Shown: piece after piece, positions 11,709 to 22,532 of the stretch | How positions within the stretch are numbered: the first letter of the stretch is position 1 | Layout: each line of letters begins with the position of its first letter | Source: Balanoglossus misakiensis | Lineage: Eukaryota; Hemichordata | Direction of reading: 5' to 3' | Assembly (NCBI GenBank): GCA_040954595.2 | Contig: CM082597.2 | Location: forward strand, 8,060,001-8,124,000 | Length of the DNA stretch: 64,000 nt | Program-made: the position numbers and the translations under genes | The notes under the pieces: model-generated | Told to the model about the DNA's origin: nothing | The model's database searches: none | Seen by the model: the letters and a program-made list of their open reading frames with translations, nothing else

Positions 11709-11791
11709 CAAACATTGACATTGTGAACATGTGTTGTTCGGATCAGTAAATATTTCACCGTCATTTGAAATATAACCATTGTATAAACATT
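11709..11791 (-). CDS. Block 1 e19: VWC-8 first half
   Basis: 83 bp, phase 1 to 0, acceptor CAACAG, donor GTAAGT. Reads ECLYNGYISNDGEIFTDP then CSQCQCL, the opening C-x-Y-N-G and CxxCxC of a VWC. In block 3 only its first bases survive near 53418. Confidence 0.87.
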
Positions 11792-12233
11792 CTGTTGAAA
11801 AGAAATAATGAAAAACATTATCAGGGTATAGGTCTTGGAATAAAAAAATTACATTAAAAATTGCAATTAAATATATGTTGACACATTTCTTGCTACCTAA
11901 TTAAACAATATTTTGTTTGTAAACTGTCTGTGTTTGGACATTGCTGAATTCTTAGGGTCAGGATTAAATTTAACCATCAACAATAACAAGGCTGGGTATA
12001 TGAAAGATAAAATTTTGTTATTTTAATAGCTGAATGTAATTTTCTTTCAAATTTTACCGACCTGGAAATGGATTTAAGTATACATATCATGCCATGGTAG
12101 CATGAGTTTCTGCTTTACTACAAATTCATTCTCCCAATCCTGACTAGATTTGAGATTCAGATCATCCCTATGTAAATGAATGCTTCATCAATAAACTTGA
12201 TGACACAAAAGATCTAACTACATGTTCGGTTAC

Positions 12234-12407
12234 CTTGACAACTATGACAGCAATGTCCAGGGTGTGGCAATGGATGTGTGCATTCATGTTTACATGTCTG
12301 TTTGACACAAGTTACAATTCCTTCACTACAGGTACAGATTTCACATTCATCAACAGGACTGGTCCATGTAGAATTGTGGTGATATTCTATATTGTTGAAT
12401 ACACAAC
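12234..12407 (-). CDS. Block 1 e18: single-exon VWC-7
   Basis: 174 bp, 58 codons, phase 1 to 1, so a complete symmetric module. Reads GCVFNNIEYHHNSTWTSP, CEICTCSEGIVTCVKQTC, CTHPLPHPGHCCHSCQ. Contains the full ten-cysteine VWC pattern (CxxCxC...CCxxC). Being 1-1 symmetric it can be added or removed without changing frame, as happened in block 3. Confidence 0.93.
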
Positions 12408-12483
12408 CTATAGCACAAAAAGATTCGTTTGGAATCAATTATTCTTTGGAAATAATTACCAAGAGCTTTATAATTTTGATTAA

Positions 12484-12795
12484 AACCCTACCACTACTGG
12501 GCGTCATACCCGTTTAGAGTGTCAGGGGCCCTTAAAATATATATGTGCCCTTTTTCTTCTTAAAGGTATTTTGACTGTCTTGGCATGGCTCTCTAATGTA
12601 CTTAAACACACTTGGCAGTCTGAGCCCCCTGTAGAATGTACCAAATCGCACTGGTTTGCACTGTATTGGTCTGAGGGTCTTGTATAGGCCCTACTGAGTA
12701 ACACACACTTGGCAGTCTAACAGGTCTGGATGCCAAAATTCTAGGCACCCTGGAAATCAAACCAGATTCAACCGACTTGGTAGCGTTAGCGTTTA
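12484..12795. repeat. Dispersed repeat R1
   Basis: Same family as 20140-20436: contains ttttgactgtcttg-catgg and two cacacttggcagtctaa motifs. Intronic. Confidence 0.75.
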
Positions 12796-12905
12796 GGTGG
12801 AAAGTTGCCCCAAATTGCAACCATCATTATCTTCATACGACCAATCCTCTGAAATCAATAGGGCTGTATATCACGGAGAAGTATCTGATGGCTTCAATTA
12901 CTAAC

Positions 12906-12993
12906 CTTTACAATGTGGACAGCATTCACCCACAATTTGTTCTGTATATTGGCATGGCAATACAGGGAACTGAGTACATGTGATAACATTATT
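12906..12993 (-). CDS. Block 1 e17: VWC-6 second half
   Basis: 88 bp, phase 0 to 1, acceptor TTTCAG, donor GTTAGT. Reads NNVITCTQFPVLPCQYTEQ then GECCPHCK. Good VWC ending. In block 3 its 5' part and acceptor are deleted. Confidence 0.87.
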
Positions 12994-13325
12994 CTGAAAT
13001 ACAACATGACAATTATGGAGAACAAATGAAGTCATTGTGAATAACAATGCATAATGGGATGCAGGTCTAATGTGTCTAAATAATTGATCCAGAAATCAAT
13101 AAAAGACAATTTCACAGTTTTATATGTATAACTTCATGAATAATATTTTAAAGCACATTATATTTTTCAATACTATACATAATAAAACCTTTATAGCTAA
13201 GAGGCATTGTGGAACCTTAGGTAACACAGCAGAAAGGCGCTCATACAAGGGTAAGACTCTTCTCCTATATAACCTTTGGTCTCAAGTCAGTTCAGATCAA
13301 CTACACAATATGTGAGCATATGATA

Positions 13326-13536
13326 TACTGTAAAACACTTTATTTTCGGAGTTGAAATCTTCGAGATATCGAGAAAGGCCACTGTTTTCAGAGTTTTAAT
13401 TTTTATGTCCTCTTATTTCATTCACTGCATCGTTATCTTCAAAAATAATTTACGCGACTTTTTACTTTCACGCTATTTTGGCTCTCGCATATTTCGCAAA
13501 AATTTATTGCTCGTGAAAATAATGTGTTTTACAGTA
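13326..13536. mobile_element. MITE family A, position 3
   Basis: TACTGTAAAACACTTTATTT to TGTGTTTTACAGTA. TA at both ends suggests TA target duplication, Tc1/mariner-like. Confidence 0.88.
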
Positions 13537-13573
13537 TACACAATGTGTATGAGTAACATCAATTGCTCCTTAC

Positions 13574-13655
13574 CTGATATGTACAATTATACACTCATCA
13601 AGAATCCATGTATCACCAGATGAATATGTAAAATCATGTGGTTGAAAATAACACC
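13574..13655 (-). pseudogene. Block 1 e16: VWC-6 first half, frameshifted
   Basis: 82 bp against 83 bp in block 3. Opens well (GCYFQPHDFTYSSGDTWILD, then EC) but one base is lost after the DEC codon, and a later TGT has become TAT, so TNCTCQ of block 3 is replaced by a shifted IIVHI. Splice sites are kept. The same defect is in block 2. Exit phase no longer fits e17. Confidence 0.85.
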
Positions 13656-13986
13656 CTGTAACAAACGAATTCAAACTTTCATTATAGTCCAGTAATCTTT
13701 ATGATGACTTTGAGTATAGTCCTATTGTAAGGTTATTTCATTGTCATTGTAGAAATGACTGTATCAACTGAGCAATATGCTTCAGTATTTGTCCTCGACG
13801 CTGCGCATCTCAGTCAATACCTCCACTGCACTGTACGATGTACTCGGACATAAATCCTGGTACTTTATGAATAACTTTATATTATGAAGGACCATTTATT
13901 TCATTTGAATCAAACAGAATCTAAACATAGCCATACAATATTAAGCATACCGGTACATGTACATAAACGCCAAATGACATCAATAC

Positions 13987-14121
13987 CTTCTATTGGTTGA
14001 CATGTTATTCCATCTGTCCTCAACACGAATCCATCCAGACATCGACACATAAATGAACCTCTTGAATTAATGCATTCTTGCTCACACACCTGTAAACCTT
14101 CTATAACACATTCATTGATGT
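13987..14121 (-). CDS. Block 1 e15: calcium-binding EGF
   Basis: 135 bp, phase 1 to 1. Reads DINECVIEGLQVCEQECINS, RGSFMCRCLDGFVLRTDG, ITCQPIE. The DINEC start, the N-S-x-GSF region and six cysteines define a cbEGF module, which binds calcium and stiffens extracellular rods. Confidence 0.95.
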
Positions 14122-14658
14122 CTGAAATACAACACAAATCTAAGTTACTTGCATGAAGCCAGAAGATACAAATTATACTTTTGAAGCAGTTTCGTTTCCC
14201 TGTTTCTTTCAAGACTTTTGAAACAAGCCTTTGTAACAAGTTTTTGTAGACTATGCAGCCGTTTTAAAGGTATACAGTCACCTCCAATTTACATACGCCC
14301 ATACAATCATTTCATTCAATGCTTCAAGATAACAAAAAATACAAAATGTTGACATCATGAACATTCATAACAATCCCGTGGCCACTGTGTTTGTTGGTGC
14401 AACCTCGGCTACTTGTACTTCATTTTAAATAACATATGACACAGTAATAGGGTGCACTATGCACACAACAGGCACAGCTGTACTGTGCTGAGAGTCTAAG
14501 ATGTTTGATGTAAATAACATATCAGCTGGTAACCATGATTAATCGTTGATCAAAAGTTCCTCACTGATTTGCTAGAAGGACAGAAACTTTGCAAAGGACT
14601 TATCAAATCTGCTGGGAAGTTGACATCACAAGTCGCCAACAACAAAAACAAAACTTAC

Positions 14659-14742
14659 CCTCATCACACAAATCACCCGTGTAACCAGCAAAGCATTCAC
14701 ATTCTCCACCATTGCAGATACCATTTTCACATAAACACACAC
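14659..14742 (-). CDS. Block 1 e14: EGF-like domain
   Basis: 84 bp, phase 1 to 1, acceptor CTCAG, donor GTAAGT. Reads CVCLCENGICNGGECECFAG then YTGDLCDE. CxCFxGYxGxxC is a classic EGF ending; the domain is short, as in teneurin or tenascin-type EGF. Confidence 0.93.
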
Positions 14743-15115
14743 CTGAGAAGGACAATAAACACATAAACAAAGTAAAACAAACAACAGAATGCGATGATCA
14801 TGGTGATATACAATCCAGTTGGTGTCATTTTTTTTCTATCGATAACCAAAGGCCTTACCCCTTGAAACTGATTTTTCAAAGATCTTCATAAATGCTCGCA
14901 TGTCATGCGACCATTGTACACTGTATACGATCAGATTCCCCTACATCTAAAAATATACACTTTTTAGAGTTTTTGTATAGTTGTTCTACATCCTTTTAGA
15001 GTTACATGTGCCAAGATAATTTGCATAAATCCTCAGGTACTTTGCATATTCTAACTCTATGAACACATTTCCTGCTACATTGACTTTCTCACTTTGCATA
15101 AAGTGTGATATTTAC

Positions 15116-15211
15116 ATTTGGAGCAGTCATCTCCACTAAAGCCCTCCTGACAGTTGCAGTGTCCTTGGAAACATATTCCATCATTCTTGCAGTCTGGGAT
15201 GCAAGGAATCT
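15116..15211 (-). CDS. Block 1 e13: EGF-like domain after C8
   Basis: 96 bp, phase 1 to 1. Reads EIPCIPDCKNDGICFQGHC, NCQEGFSGDDCSK. Six-cysteine EGF pattern; donor GTAAAT. It follows the C8 exon directly, the place where kielin-type proteins usually carry a TIL domain. Confidence 0.92.
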
Positions 15212-15669
15212 CTGTAAAAACAATCAAAACACATTCAAAAGATGTCTGATGAAATCATACTTTATCAGGTAATACTTAATTCTCCACATACAGATATCAC
15301 AGAATCAGAATATTTGATATTTTGATACACAATATCATTATTCTATAGCACCATTTACTGTAAAATAACCAGTTAACAAAATGCATCATGGGCAAAATGT
15401 TGACTTAACATTGTCATTAGCATTAGAGTTTTGAACAGCGATCCATCATGTGTTTCAAGTGACATTTCAATGGTCAAAGCTTTGTTGTTGCAATATGCAT
15501 ACACAACTTATGAAAGTTTTCACCTTTTTGATGGCAAGACCAAAACATTCAAAGTCCCAGTTGCTCTAACTTTTAGCTATTTTTTTCACAGTATTTACAA
15601 CTTGCATCATAGGGAGTTTGTTTTGATGCCCTACCCACTGTTTCACACAATACCTGTGTATCTGTGTCA
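15212..15669. other. Intron e12-e13 part, nothing recognised
   Basis: Carries one unit of the 72-bp sequence that is triplicated in block 3. No exon seen on either strand. Confidence 0.5.
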
Positions 15670-15877
15670 TACTGTAAAACACTTTATTTTCGCGAGTCAA
15701 AATTTTCACGATATCGAGAGAGGCCACTGTTTCACGAGTATTAATTTTCGTGTTTCATTTCATTCACTGCATTGTTATCTTCAAAACAATTTACGCGACT
15801 TTTTATTTTCACGCTATTTTGGCTCTCGCGTATTTCGCGTAAATTTATTGCTCGCGAAAATAAAGTGTTTTACAGTA
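15670..15877. mobile_element. MITE family A, position 4 (best preserved)
   Basis: Ends TACTGTAAAACACTTTATTT and AATAAAGTGTTTTACAGTA, followed inward by CGCGAG on both sides; termini of about 26 bp are perfect inverted repeats. No ORF. Confidence 0.92.
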
Positions 15878-16182
15878 GTTAAGAAGTATACAATGTATGC
15901 AAATTTAGCCACAGTTACCATGGAAAGTTGAGACATGGCCAATCAGAGATTTTGCCTACACACTTTTTATCACTTAAGGGTATATTTCACACCACTTCTG
16001 TACCTTGCATTGTTGACTAATTATTGTTTTCAAACTTCATTACAACAATGTGCTCTCCGCCATGAATGTGCACCTTTAACCCTTTTACCACATGGTTTGA
16101 TCCAAAGCCACTGTTTCCTATGACAAAGATGGACCTCAATACAGGGATACAGGGGTGAGAGGGTTTAAACATCTGGCAAATA

Positions 16183-16838
16183 TAGTCTAGTAAATATAGG
16201 GCTAGACCCACCACAAATTGCAACATAATTTTTTTCTTCAGAATATACTTTGGAGAGGTGTCTAGAACAACATATTAAAAATGCACCCGAATCCACCTTG
16301 TGTAAATATGTCTAATTTGCATAAATTTAATATTAGAGATGTTGGGGCCAAATATCTAGAAATAAACGCTTTTTTCCATGATTTTAAAGTTTAAAAACTA
16401 TTTCATGTTCATGACAAAACATTTAGGAATACTGTCTGCCATATGTCATAGAGGTAGTTTTGAATAAAAAAAAACACTAGAATTGCTTGCGTATTACCCG
16501 ATATACTGCCCAAATATGTTTTTTTAGGATTACTGTTCACCATATTGGATTTATGCAAATTATGAAAACTGCCCATGTCAAATATTATTCCAAAATGGTT
16601 CTTCATGCACATGAAATATTTTTAAACTTTAAAATCATGGAAAAATTACGATTTATTTCTTGATATTTGCCCCCAAAATTATTAAATTTATGCAAATTAG
16701 ACATATTTCCACAAGGTGGATTCGGGTGCATTTTTGATATGTTGTTCTAGACACCTCTCCGAAATATATTCTGAAAAAAAAATTCTGTTGCAATTTGTGG
16801 TGGGTTAGGTGCCCAAATCTCGTAGATTTACTAGACTA
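16183..16838. mobile_element. Foldback element F1
   Basis: Starts tagtctagtaaat and ends atttactagacta. Long inverted arms include accacaaattgcaac and cacccgaatccaccttgtg with their reverse complements. Sits in the intron between e13 and e12, about 30 bp from e12. Confidence 0.85.
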
Positions 16839-16869
16839 ATAGGTGATCGTAATATTGATTTGTACTCAC

Positions 16870-17039
16870 CACAGGACAATTTTCTCCAGTCCAGCACAAT
16901 CCCCTTCCTCCTGGCTTCATAGGCATAGGCAAACAATACATCACATAGACACTTTTCATGCACAGGACATGCACACATAACACAATTCATAGAACGGAGC
17001 TGGGTTTACTACACCATGGGCTGGCCGAAATAATGGTCC
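16870..17039 (-). pseudogene. Block 1 e12: C8 domain exon with 8-bp deletion
   Basis: 170 bp against 178 in block 2. The 8 bases encoding part of LSD in FYELCLSDMCACP are missing (near 16979), shifting the frame. The rest still reads CPVHEKCLCDVLFAYAYEA in another frame. FYxxCxxDxCxCPxxxxCLCD is diagnostic of C8, which follows VWD in kielin and BMPER. Splice sites are intact. Confidence 0.88.
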
Positions 17040-17091
17040 CTGTGTAAAACCAAACAAAAATAACAACGGATCATTTACAATGAGAAACTGT

Positions 17092-17220
17092 TTAAAGGTA
17101 TACGGTCACCTATGGAAAGTTAGCAATAGTTACCATGGTAAATTGAGAATTAGCCAATCACACATTTTCAGTGGGAGGCACACGCGAAAAAAAGAGCGCC
17201 ACCATATGTTCTCAAATATG
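17092..17220. repeat. Repeat R2, left copy
   Basis: aaaggtatacggtcacctatgg to ccaccatatgttct. Its reverse complement is at 18549-18716, so the VWD exons e10 (partly) and e11 lie between inverted copies. Also at 37187-37316/38641-38811 and 58754-58870/59699-59868. Confidence 0.75.
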
Positions 17221-17400
17221 CCATTTCGCGATATTGAGTGAGGCCACTGTTTAGCGAGTATTAATTTTCGCGTTCTCTTATTTCATTCACTGCATTGTTA
17301 TCTTCAAAAAAAAATATGCAACTTTTTATTTTCATGCTATTTTAGCTCTCGTGTATTTCGCAAAAATTTATTGCTCGCAAATATAAAGTGTTTTACAGTA
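17221..17400. mobile_element. MITE family A, position 5, left-truncated
   Basis: Starts inside the element at ttcgcgatattgag, directly after R2; right end tgttttacagta intact. Confidence 0.82.
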
Positions 17401-17667
17401 GTATTACTAATACATATACACTGTTTTTACTCTAAAACGCTCAAAGTAGAAAAATAGGCATGAGGAAAAGAGAGACAGCAAGACAGATGTTTGAAGTTTC
17501 TTAATTTTCCAGAATTGTCCTGTTTCCTGCAGTGACTTTCCAAGGAATTTCAGAGTTTGGATTGAAAATTGATAATACTATTACTAATGTTTCAGGAGTT
17601 AACACTGTACGAACCCTGGTGCGTATATTGAAGACAGACTCTCACATTGTACAACCAAATGACTTAC

Positions 17668-17815
17668 ATGAAATCATCACCAGGATTATCATTGAAGTTG
17701 CCACACAGACCACAGAGTCTCCCTTTGTATGTACCATCTGCGGTGACCTCTCCAAAATGGGAGCCATCCCACGACACGCGAATACCAATACTTGTATGCA
17801 CAACCACCATCAACC
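17668..17815 (-). CDS. Block 1 e11: VWD second part (CGLCG)
   Basis: 148 bp, phase 1 to 2, acceptor GACAG, donor GTAAGT. Reads LMVVVHTSIGIRVSWDGSHF, then ADGTYKGRLCGLCGNFNDNP, GDDF. RLCGLCGNFN is the signature of von Willebrand type D domains. No convincing exon was found to link phase 2 here to the phase-0 start of e12. Confidence 0.92.
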
Positions 17816-18218
17816 CTGTCATGTTACGATGTAAAACAAGTATGTTGATATAAATCAGGTTATATGTCCATTAAAGCCCTTATAGCTGCCAAATTTCACA
17901 TATTTTTTCGACACTAAAATACTTCAAATATGTTCCCTGAGCAGAGTTGGTGTAAGAATTAACACCTCTCCGCAACCCACTGTCTATGGGGCCGAGCCTC
18001 AGCGCCTATACATAAACTTTGTGTGTGTGGACCCAAGCGACTGAAAGGATTAATGCTCTGTGTTTACCATAGGCAAATAGTGTCTCAATTTTTTCCCTGT
18101 CTGAACCTGGTATATGTCAGCCCTTTGAATGTGGTTACATGTTTTAAGTTGGCTAAACAATGCAGACATATCTAGGTATAAAAAGGGTTAAGTTCGACCT
18201 AAGATTTGATTGACTTAC

Positions 18219-18516
18219 CTATTTTTTGTATACTTAGATCTGGTTCCTGCAAGTAAGGTAATTCTACCAGGCCTCCATTGACACTTACTGTCAAATCTGG
18301 CATTAGGTTGATCACCCAATCAACTAGTCTGATCTGAATGACTTGTGTCCAGGCAACAGCATAGGTACTCTTGCCATCATTCTGAACTATAATCTTAAAG
18401 TTATTCTGATAACAATCTTGTGATAAGACATAGGTACATGTCCCTTGGAAGGAGAAGAATTTCCCATCATATGTCCGGTAAGGAGGATCTCCAAATACAA
18501 TACACGAGAGCTAATT
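18219..18516 (-). pseudogene. Block 1 e10: VWD first part, frameshifted
   Basis: 298 bp against 297 in block 2. An extra base with neighbouring changes next to the acceptor puts the whole exon out of frame. In addition the GDPH motif codon is CCT (Pro) instead of His. The remaining DNA still encodes TYDGKFFSFQGTCTYVLSQ in the shifted frame. The exon ends with NGGLVELPYLQEPDLSIQK. Confidence 0.88.
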
Positions 18517-18548
18517 CTGTGAAAAAGACGGAATGCAGAAAGACTTAA

Positions 18549-18716
18549 AGGCATACGCCCATATATGGCTGAAATGGCGTATTTGAGCGTTCTATAGAAC
18601 ACATGGTGGCACTCTTTTTTACGCGTGTGCCACCCACTGAAAATCTGTGATTGGTAGCTAGTCCTCAATTTGCCATGGTAACTATTGCTGATTTTCCATA
18701 GGTGACTGTATACCTT
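18549..18716. repeat. Repeat R2, inverted copy
   Basis: Reverse complement of 17092-17220: gtgccacccactgaaaatct and aggtgactgtatacctttga are diagnostic. Confidence 0.75.
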
Positions 18717-18719
18717 TGA

Positions 18720-19208
18720 GAGTGTCTACCGAAGAATGTTGCTATGATCGCAGCATTGTAACAACAGACGTCAAATGTTACCAACAATTTGTAAACAAAT
18801 GATATTCAAAGAATGCTTATTATGTACGTAACACATTCTGGACAGTTTTGAGGTCCCAGAATCACATTCTGTGTCTCTATTTGACTACTCTTTCTGATTG
18901 CTCACATTTGATGGTTGAAGGACTTCCAAAGGCAATCTGGCTGGCGTTGTTTCACATAACAATTTCTTATATCTCTTGAATTTTGTAAACAAGTCCAAAT
19001 CCTTAGACTGTTGCTCCCCTTTGAAATCTAGTTTTATCGACTTTGGTAACATTTCCTGGGTTTATGACACATTTTGATCACATTATGTCTAAATATGGTA
19101 TAGTATGCACCCAGACATAAGTGACACACGTCAGCCTCCACTATGTTTTCGTGTAAACTTGGCTGTTAGTTTTTAATAACCTCATAATATATTGATAATT
19201 AGACTCAC
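18720..19208. other. Intron e9-e10, nothing recognised
   Basis: Conserved across the three blocks only as far as the duplication explains. No exon or repeat boundary. Confidence 0.5.
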
Positions 19209-19260
19209 TTGGAACACATTTCTGGCAGCATTCACCATCAATATGGCCGATCTCTTCTTC
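19209..19260 (-). CDS. Block 1 e9: VWC-5 end
   Basis: 52 bp, phase 0 to 1, donor GTGAGT. Reads EEEIGHIDGECCQKCVP, a CCxxC domain end. Acceptor is CGAG here and CCAG in block 3. Confidence 0.8.
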
Positions 19261-19965
19261 CTCGAAATATAAACAACAAATGAATTATTACCACAGTAAA
19301 TACAAATTGTATATCCACTGAGAAGACACACAATAAAACATTTATAGCACAGTGTCTTCAAATTTTTAATACAGAGAAACCTGTCTATTAAAGACACCTT
19401 CAGGAACAGAAAGACTGTCCTTATTGCAGAGGTGTCCATAATGACAGATTTCACTGTAATTGTATAGAAAAAAATTGAAATGGGTAAAATGTAAGTGAAT
19501 GGAACATCCCTCTTCCATAATACTGAACCTTATAAACGAATGTGCCGCTATTTAGAATTAACATATAACAAATTTATCATTTCTGTTCAGAACAGTGATT
19601 GTGAATTGATCAATTTCTGATGGACACTTGAATGAAGTACATTTATTTCAGATGCTAAACAATTGAGAAAGTTGTTTGGTTTGTTTGGTTTGATTACTAC
19701 AAAAGGGCTGTCTTGAAAATCCAAATAATGAGAACTAATACAAAAGGGCTTTCTTGGAAAAAAAACAAATGATGAGAATTCTTTAATATGTTTTATGGAG
19801 TTGACCAAGAAACCTCAGTTGATACCCAAATCAAAAATATTCAGAAAACAGCACAAAGTTAGAGTTACTTGTCCTTTAAAACTATTGCTCTCAGGCCCAT
19901 AAAGTAAAACAACGCAAAACTGAAGTCTGACCATACACTATTGAATTCATGACTGATAAACTTAC
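19261..19965. other. Intron e8-e9, nothing recognised
   Basis: Has a short direct repeat (actacaaaagggctgtcttg and atacaaaagggctttcttgg). No exon. Confidence 0.5.
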
Positions 19966-20064
19966 CGCTGAGCAAGTCAAAGGTTGACAGACTTCTTGAA
20001 CGCAGCTCTCTTTACCATTGAAGCAATCACAGATGTCGCACCCCACATGCCAAGTTTCACCAGA
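19966..20064 (-). CDS. Block 1 e8: VWC-5 middle
   Basis: 99 bp, phase 0 to 0, TTTCAG and GTAAGT borders. Reads SGETWHVGCDICDCFNGKE then SCVQEVCQPLTCSA. W-x-CxxCxC is the VWC core. VWC-5 is thus split over three exons (e7-e9). Confidence 0.87.
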
Positions 20065-20139
20065 CTGAAAAGTGAAAGTTCAAATTTTGCTGGAAACCCG
20101 GTATGCAGATCGTGTGTGTATAATTGGTCTGTCATAATT

Positions 20140-20436
20140 AACCCTAATGCTACTGGGTGTCATACCTGTTCAGAGTCTCAAGTCCCTTAAATAAAATACG
20201 TATTTGCCATTTTATCTTCTATAATGTATTTTGACTGTCTTGACATGGCTCTCATACATACCTAGACACACTTGGCAGTCTGAACCTCCCAGAAAATGAA
20301 CCAAATTGCACTGGTTTGTACTGTATTGGTCTGAGGGTCTTGGATAGGCTCTACTGATTAACACGCACTTGGCAGTCTAACAGGCTTGGGAGCCAGGATT
20401 CTATGCACCTTTCAACTGACTTGGCAGCATTAGTGT
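20140..20436. repeat. Dispersed repeat R1
   Basis: Second copy in block 1, similar to 12484-12795. Confidence 0.75.
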
Positions 20437-20704
20437 TAATTTACATTTCATTATACATTTGCTGTGCTACACTTATGACCATTCTCTTTACCTCTTTCGT
20501 ATTTCCACTTGGTTTTTTTGCAGATTACTTGCATGATAATGCGTACCAAACAAATAAAAAAAGGTGTATGCCACTTGGTGCAAAGACTGGCATAAATTGC
20601 TGATGAGCTAACACCAATGGCGCAGCTCGTCTTGCATTGTGAAGTCTCAGCAGAATCCATTTTTGCAGAAAATTTATCATATATCTTAGAAATTAAATTG
20701 TTAC

Positions 20705-20842
20705 CTGATATCTCCTGCCTTTGTACATACAATAAGATTCCACAGTACATTTTGGACAGCAACTGCCATCTGGTAAAATCTGGTTTTCTAGATCACAGTT
20801 GATTTGTTCACAATTGGGTCTTTCACAGGTTACCTCTCCATC
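20705..20842 (-). CDS. Block 1 e7: VWC-4 end and VWC-5 start
   Basis: 138 bp, phase 0 to 0. Reads DGEVTCERPNCEQINCDLEN, PDGSCCPKCTVESYCMYKG, RRYQ. The CCPKC closes one domain; CMYKGRRYQ opens the next. Confidence 0.88.
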
Positions 20843-21171
20843 CTTAACAGATATTCAGAAAACATTGTATGACATAAAACAGGTTGACAGAGAGGATGAA
20901 ATTTTTTCAATAATCTGTACAGTGAATATACAGGAAAAATAGCAACATTATTCAACAAGTTATACTAGTTATGTGAAAATGTTGCATCAAACTTTGATAG
21001 GGAAAATGTGCCATTCAAAGTGTTTGTTTGCAGGTACTGAACCAATTTCAGAATTTTCGATAAATTTTCAGAATTTCTTTTAAATCTTAGGTTTTCTTCA
21101 ACAGACATATTAGTGTTTCCATCAACTTGATGTTTTCAAAAAGAGAAAGTATTATTTTTGAAATGTGGAAT

Positions 21172-21384
21172 TACTGTAAAACATGTTATTTTCGTGAGCA
21201 ATAAATTTTTCGCGAAATACGCGAGAACCAAAATAGCGTGAAAATAAAAAGTCGCATAATTTTTTTTCGAAGATAATGATGCAGTGAATGAAATAAGAGA
21301 ATGCGAAAATTAATACTAGCGAAACAGTGGCCTCTCTCGATATCGCGAAAATTTCAACTCGCAAAAATAAAGTGTTTTACAGTA
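21172..21384. mobile_element. MITE family A, position 6
   Basis: TACTGTAAAACATGTTATTT to AAAGTGTTTTACAGTA; inverted orientation. Confidence 0.88.
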
Positions 21385-21469
21385 GTTTGGAACACGGTTA
21401 TAATAATAAACTACACGCAACAAACATTAGAGGTTCACCAGAAGACGAAGTGTTAGATCAGAAACTTAC

Positions 21470-21561
21470 CAGACATGTGCAAAGGCTGCAAGGATCAGCC
21501 AATGGAACAAACTGTTCACCAGTTTTGTAAATCTGATTCTCAAAGCTACATTCCAAAGGAC
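21470..21561 (-). CDS. Block 1 e6: VWC-4 first half
   Basis: 92 bp, phase 1 to 0, TTACAG and GTAAGT borders. Reads PLECSFENQIYKTGEQFVPL then ADPCSLCTCL. Confidence 0.9.
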
Positions 21562-21649
21562 CTGTAAATGGAACATGACAACTGGTGGTATTATCTAGAG
21601 GAAGTGGAAAGTCACTGACTTCTGAAATGTTCTGAATACTAGTACTCTC

Positions 21650-22291
21650 TTAAAGGCAATAGATCGTCTCACGCGCATGTGTGTAACTTCCCAGCAAATT
21701 TTCCGTTTGATGCATTCAAATAGTGGACTGCCTTCGCTTCCTTCCATATTTCATGCGCACCGTATAAGTAGATTCTGGTTTTGTCCCTCCTTTTTACCCA
21801 AGCTGGTGTTTTCTCACGATCTCCGACATAGATTATGGTCGCCGCCATCTTGTCTGTTGTTAGGACAGAGCACTGCCTTATGGGATTGACTGTTCACTAA
21901 ATGTCTGTAACCAGCGGCTACAGCTGGAACATGCGTGTACGTGTGAGACGAGCTAGGTGCTTTAAAGGGCAGTGAACATCTTATGCGCATGTGCCAAACC
22001 AGAGACTCTGGTTACATAAATTGTATACAGTCATTGCCATAAGGCAGTGTGCTGTCCTGACAACAGACAAGATGGCGACAACCATAATCTGTGAGTGATT
22101 GGGAAAAAACAGCAAATTGGATGAAAAGAAGGGACAAAACTAAAGTCTGGGTGAACATGAAATATAGAAGGAAGCGAAGGCAGTCCACTATTTGAATGTA
22201 TTTAATGCAAACTTTGCACAACACTTGGATTGGATGTAATGTTTGTACAAATTAAATACACACATGTGCATAAGACGATCATTGGCCTTTT
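21650..22291. mobile_element. Foldback element F2
   Basis: Starts ttaaaggcaatagatcgtct and ends agacgatcattggcctttt. Arms of roughly 250 bp contain gtggactgccttcgcttcct and its reverse complement. Lies in the intron between e6 and e5. Confidence 0.85.
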
Positions 22292-22432
22292 ACAGTTGTC
22301 ACTGTGAGCATTAAATTGTATCAAGGAATACATACGCTCAATTGTATTGAAACTTTTTGTGTTGTAAAAAGTTACCACAGACACGCATTGCATGATTGAA
22401 CACCATATGTTGATGTACATAAAAAAACTTAC

Positions 22433-22532
22433 TTGCACAGCGTGGACAGCATTCACCTGCATCACATAGGATTCTATCTTCATTACATTCTAACTCAGGA
22501 CACAATTTGACATCACATGAAACATGACCATC
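22433..22532 (-). CDS. Block 1 e5: VWC-3 second half
   Basis: 100 bp, phase 0 to 1. Reads DGHVSCDVKLCPELECNEDR, ILCDAGECCPRCA. Donor GTAAGT. Confidence 0.9.

Noticed and set aside
15431-15931. 166-aa + strand reading frame repeated in all three blocks
   Set aside because: It starts without ATG, runs through a MITE and has no domain features; it is kept only because the blocks are duplicates.
17532-17834. 100-aa + strand reading frame conserved in blocks 1 and 2
   Set aside because: It is antisense to the VWD CGLCG exon and has no codon or domain support.
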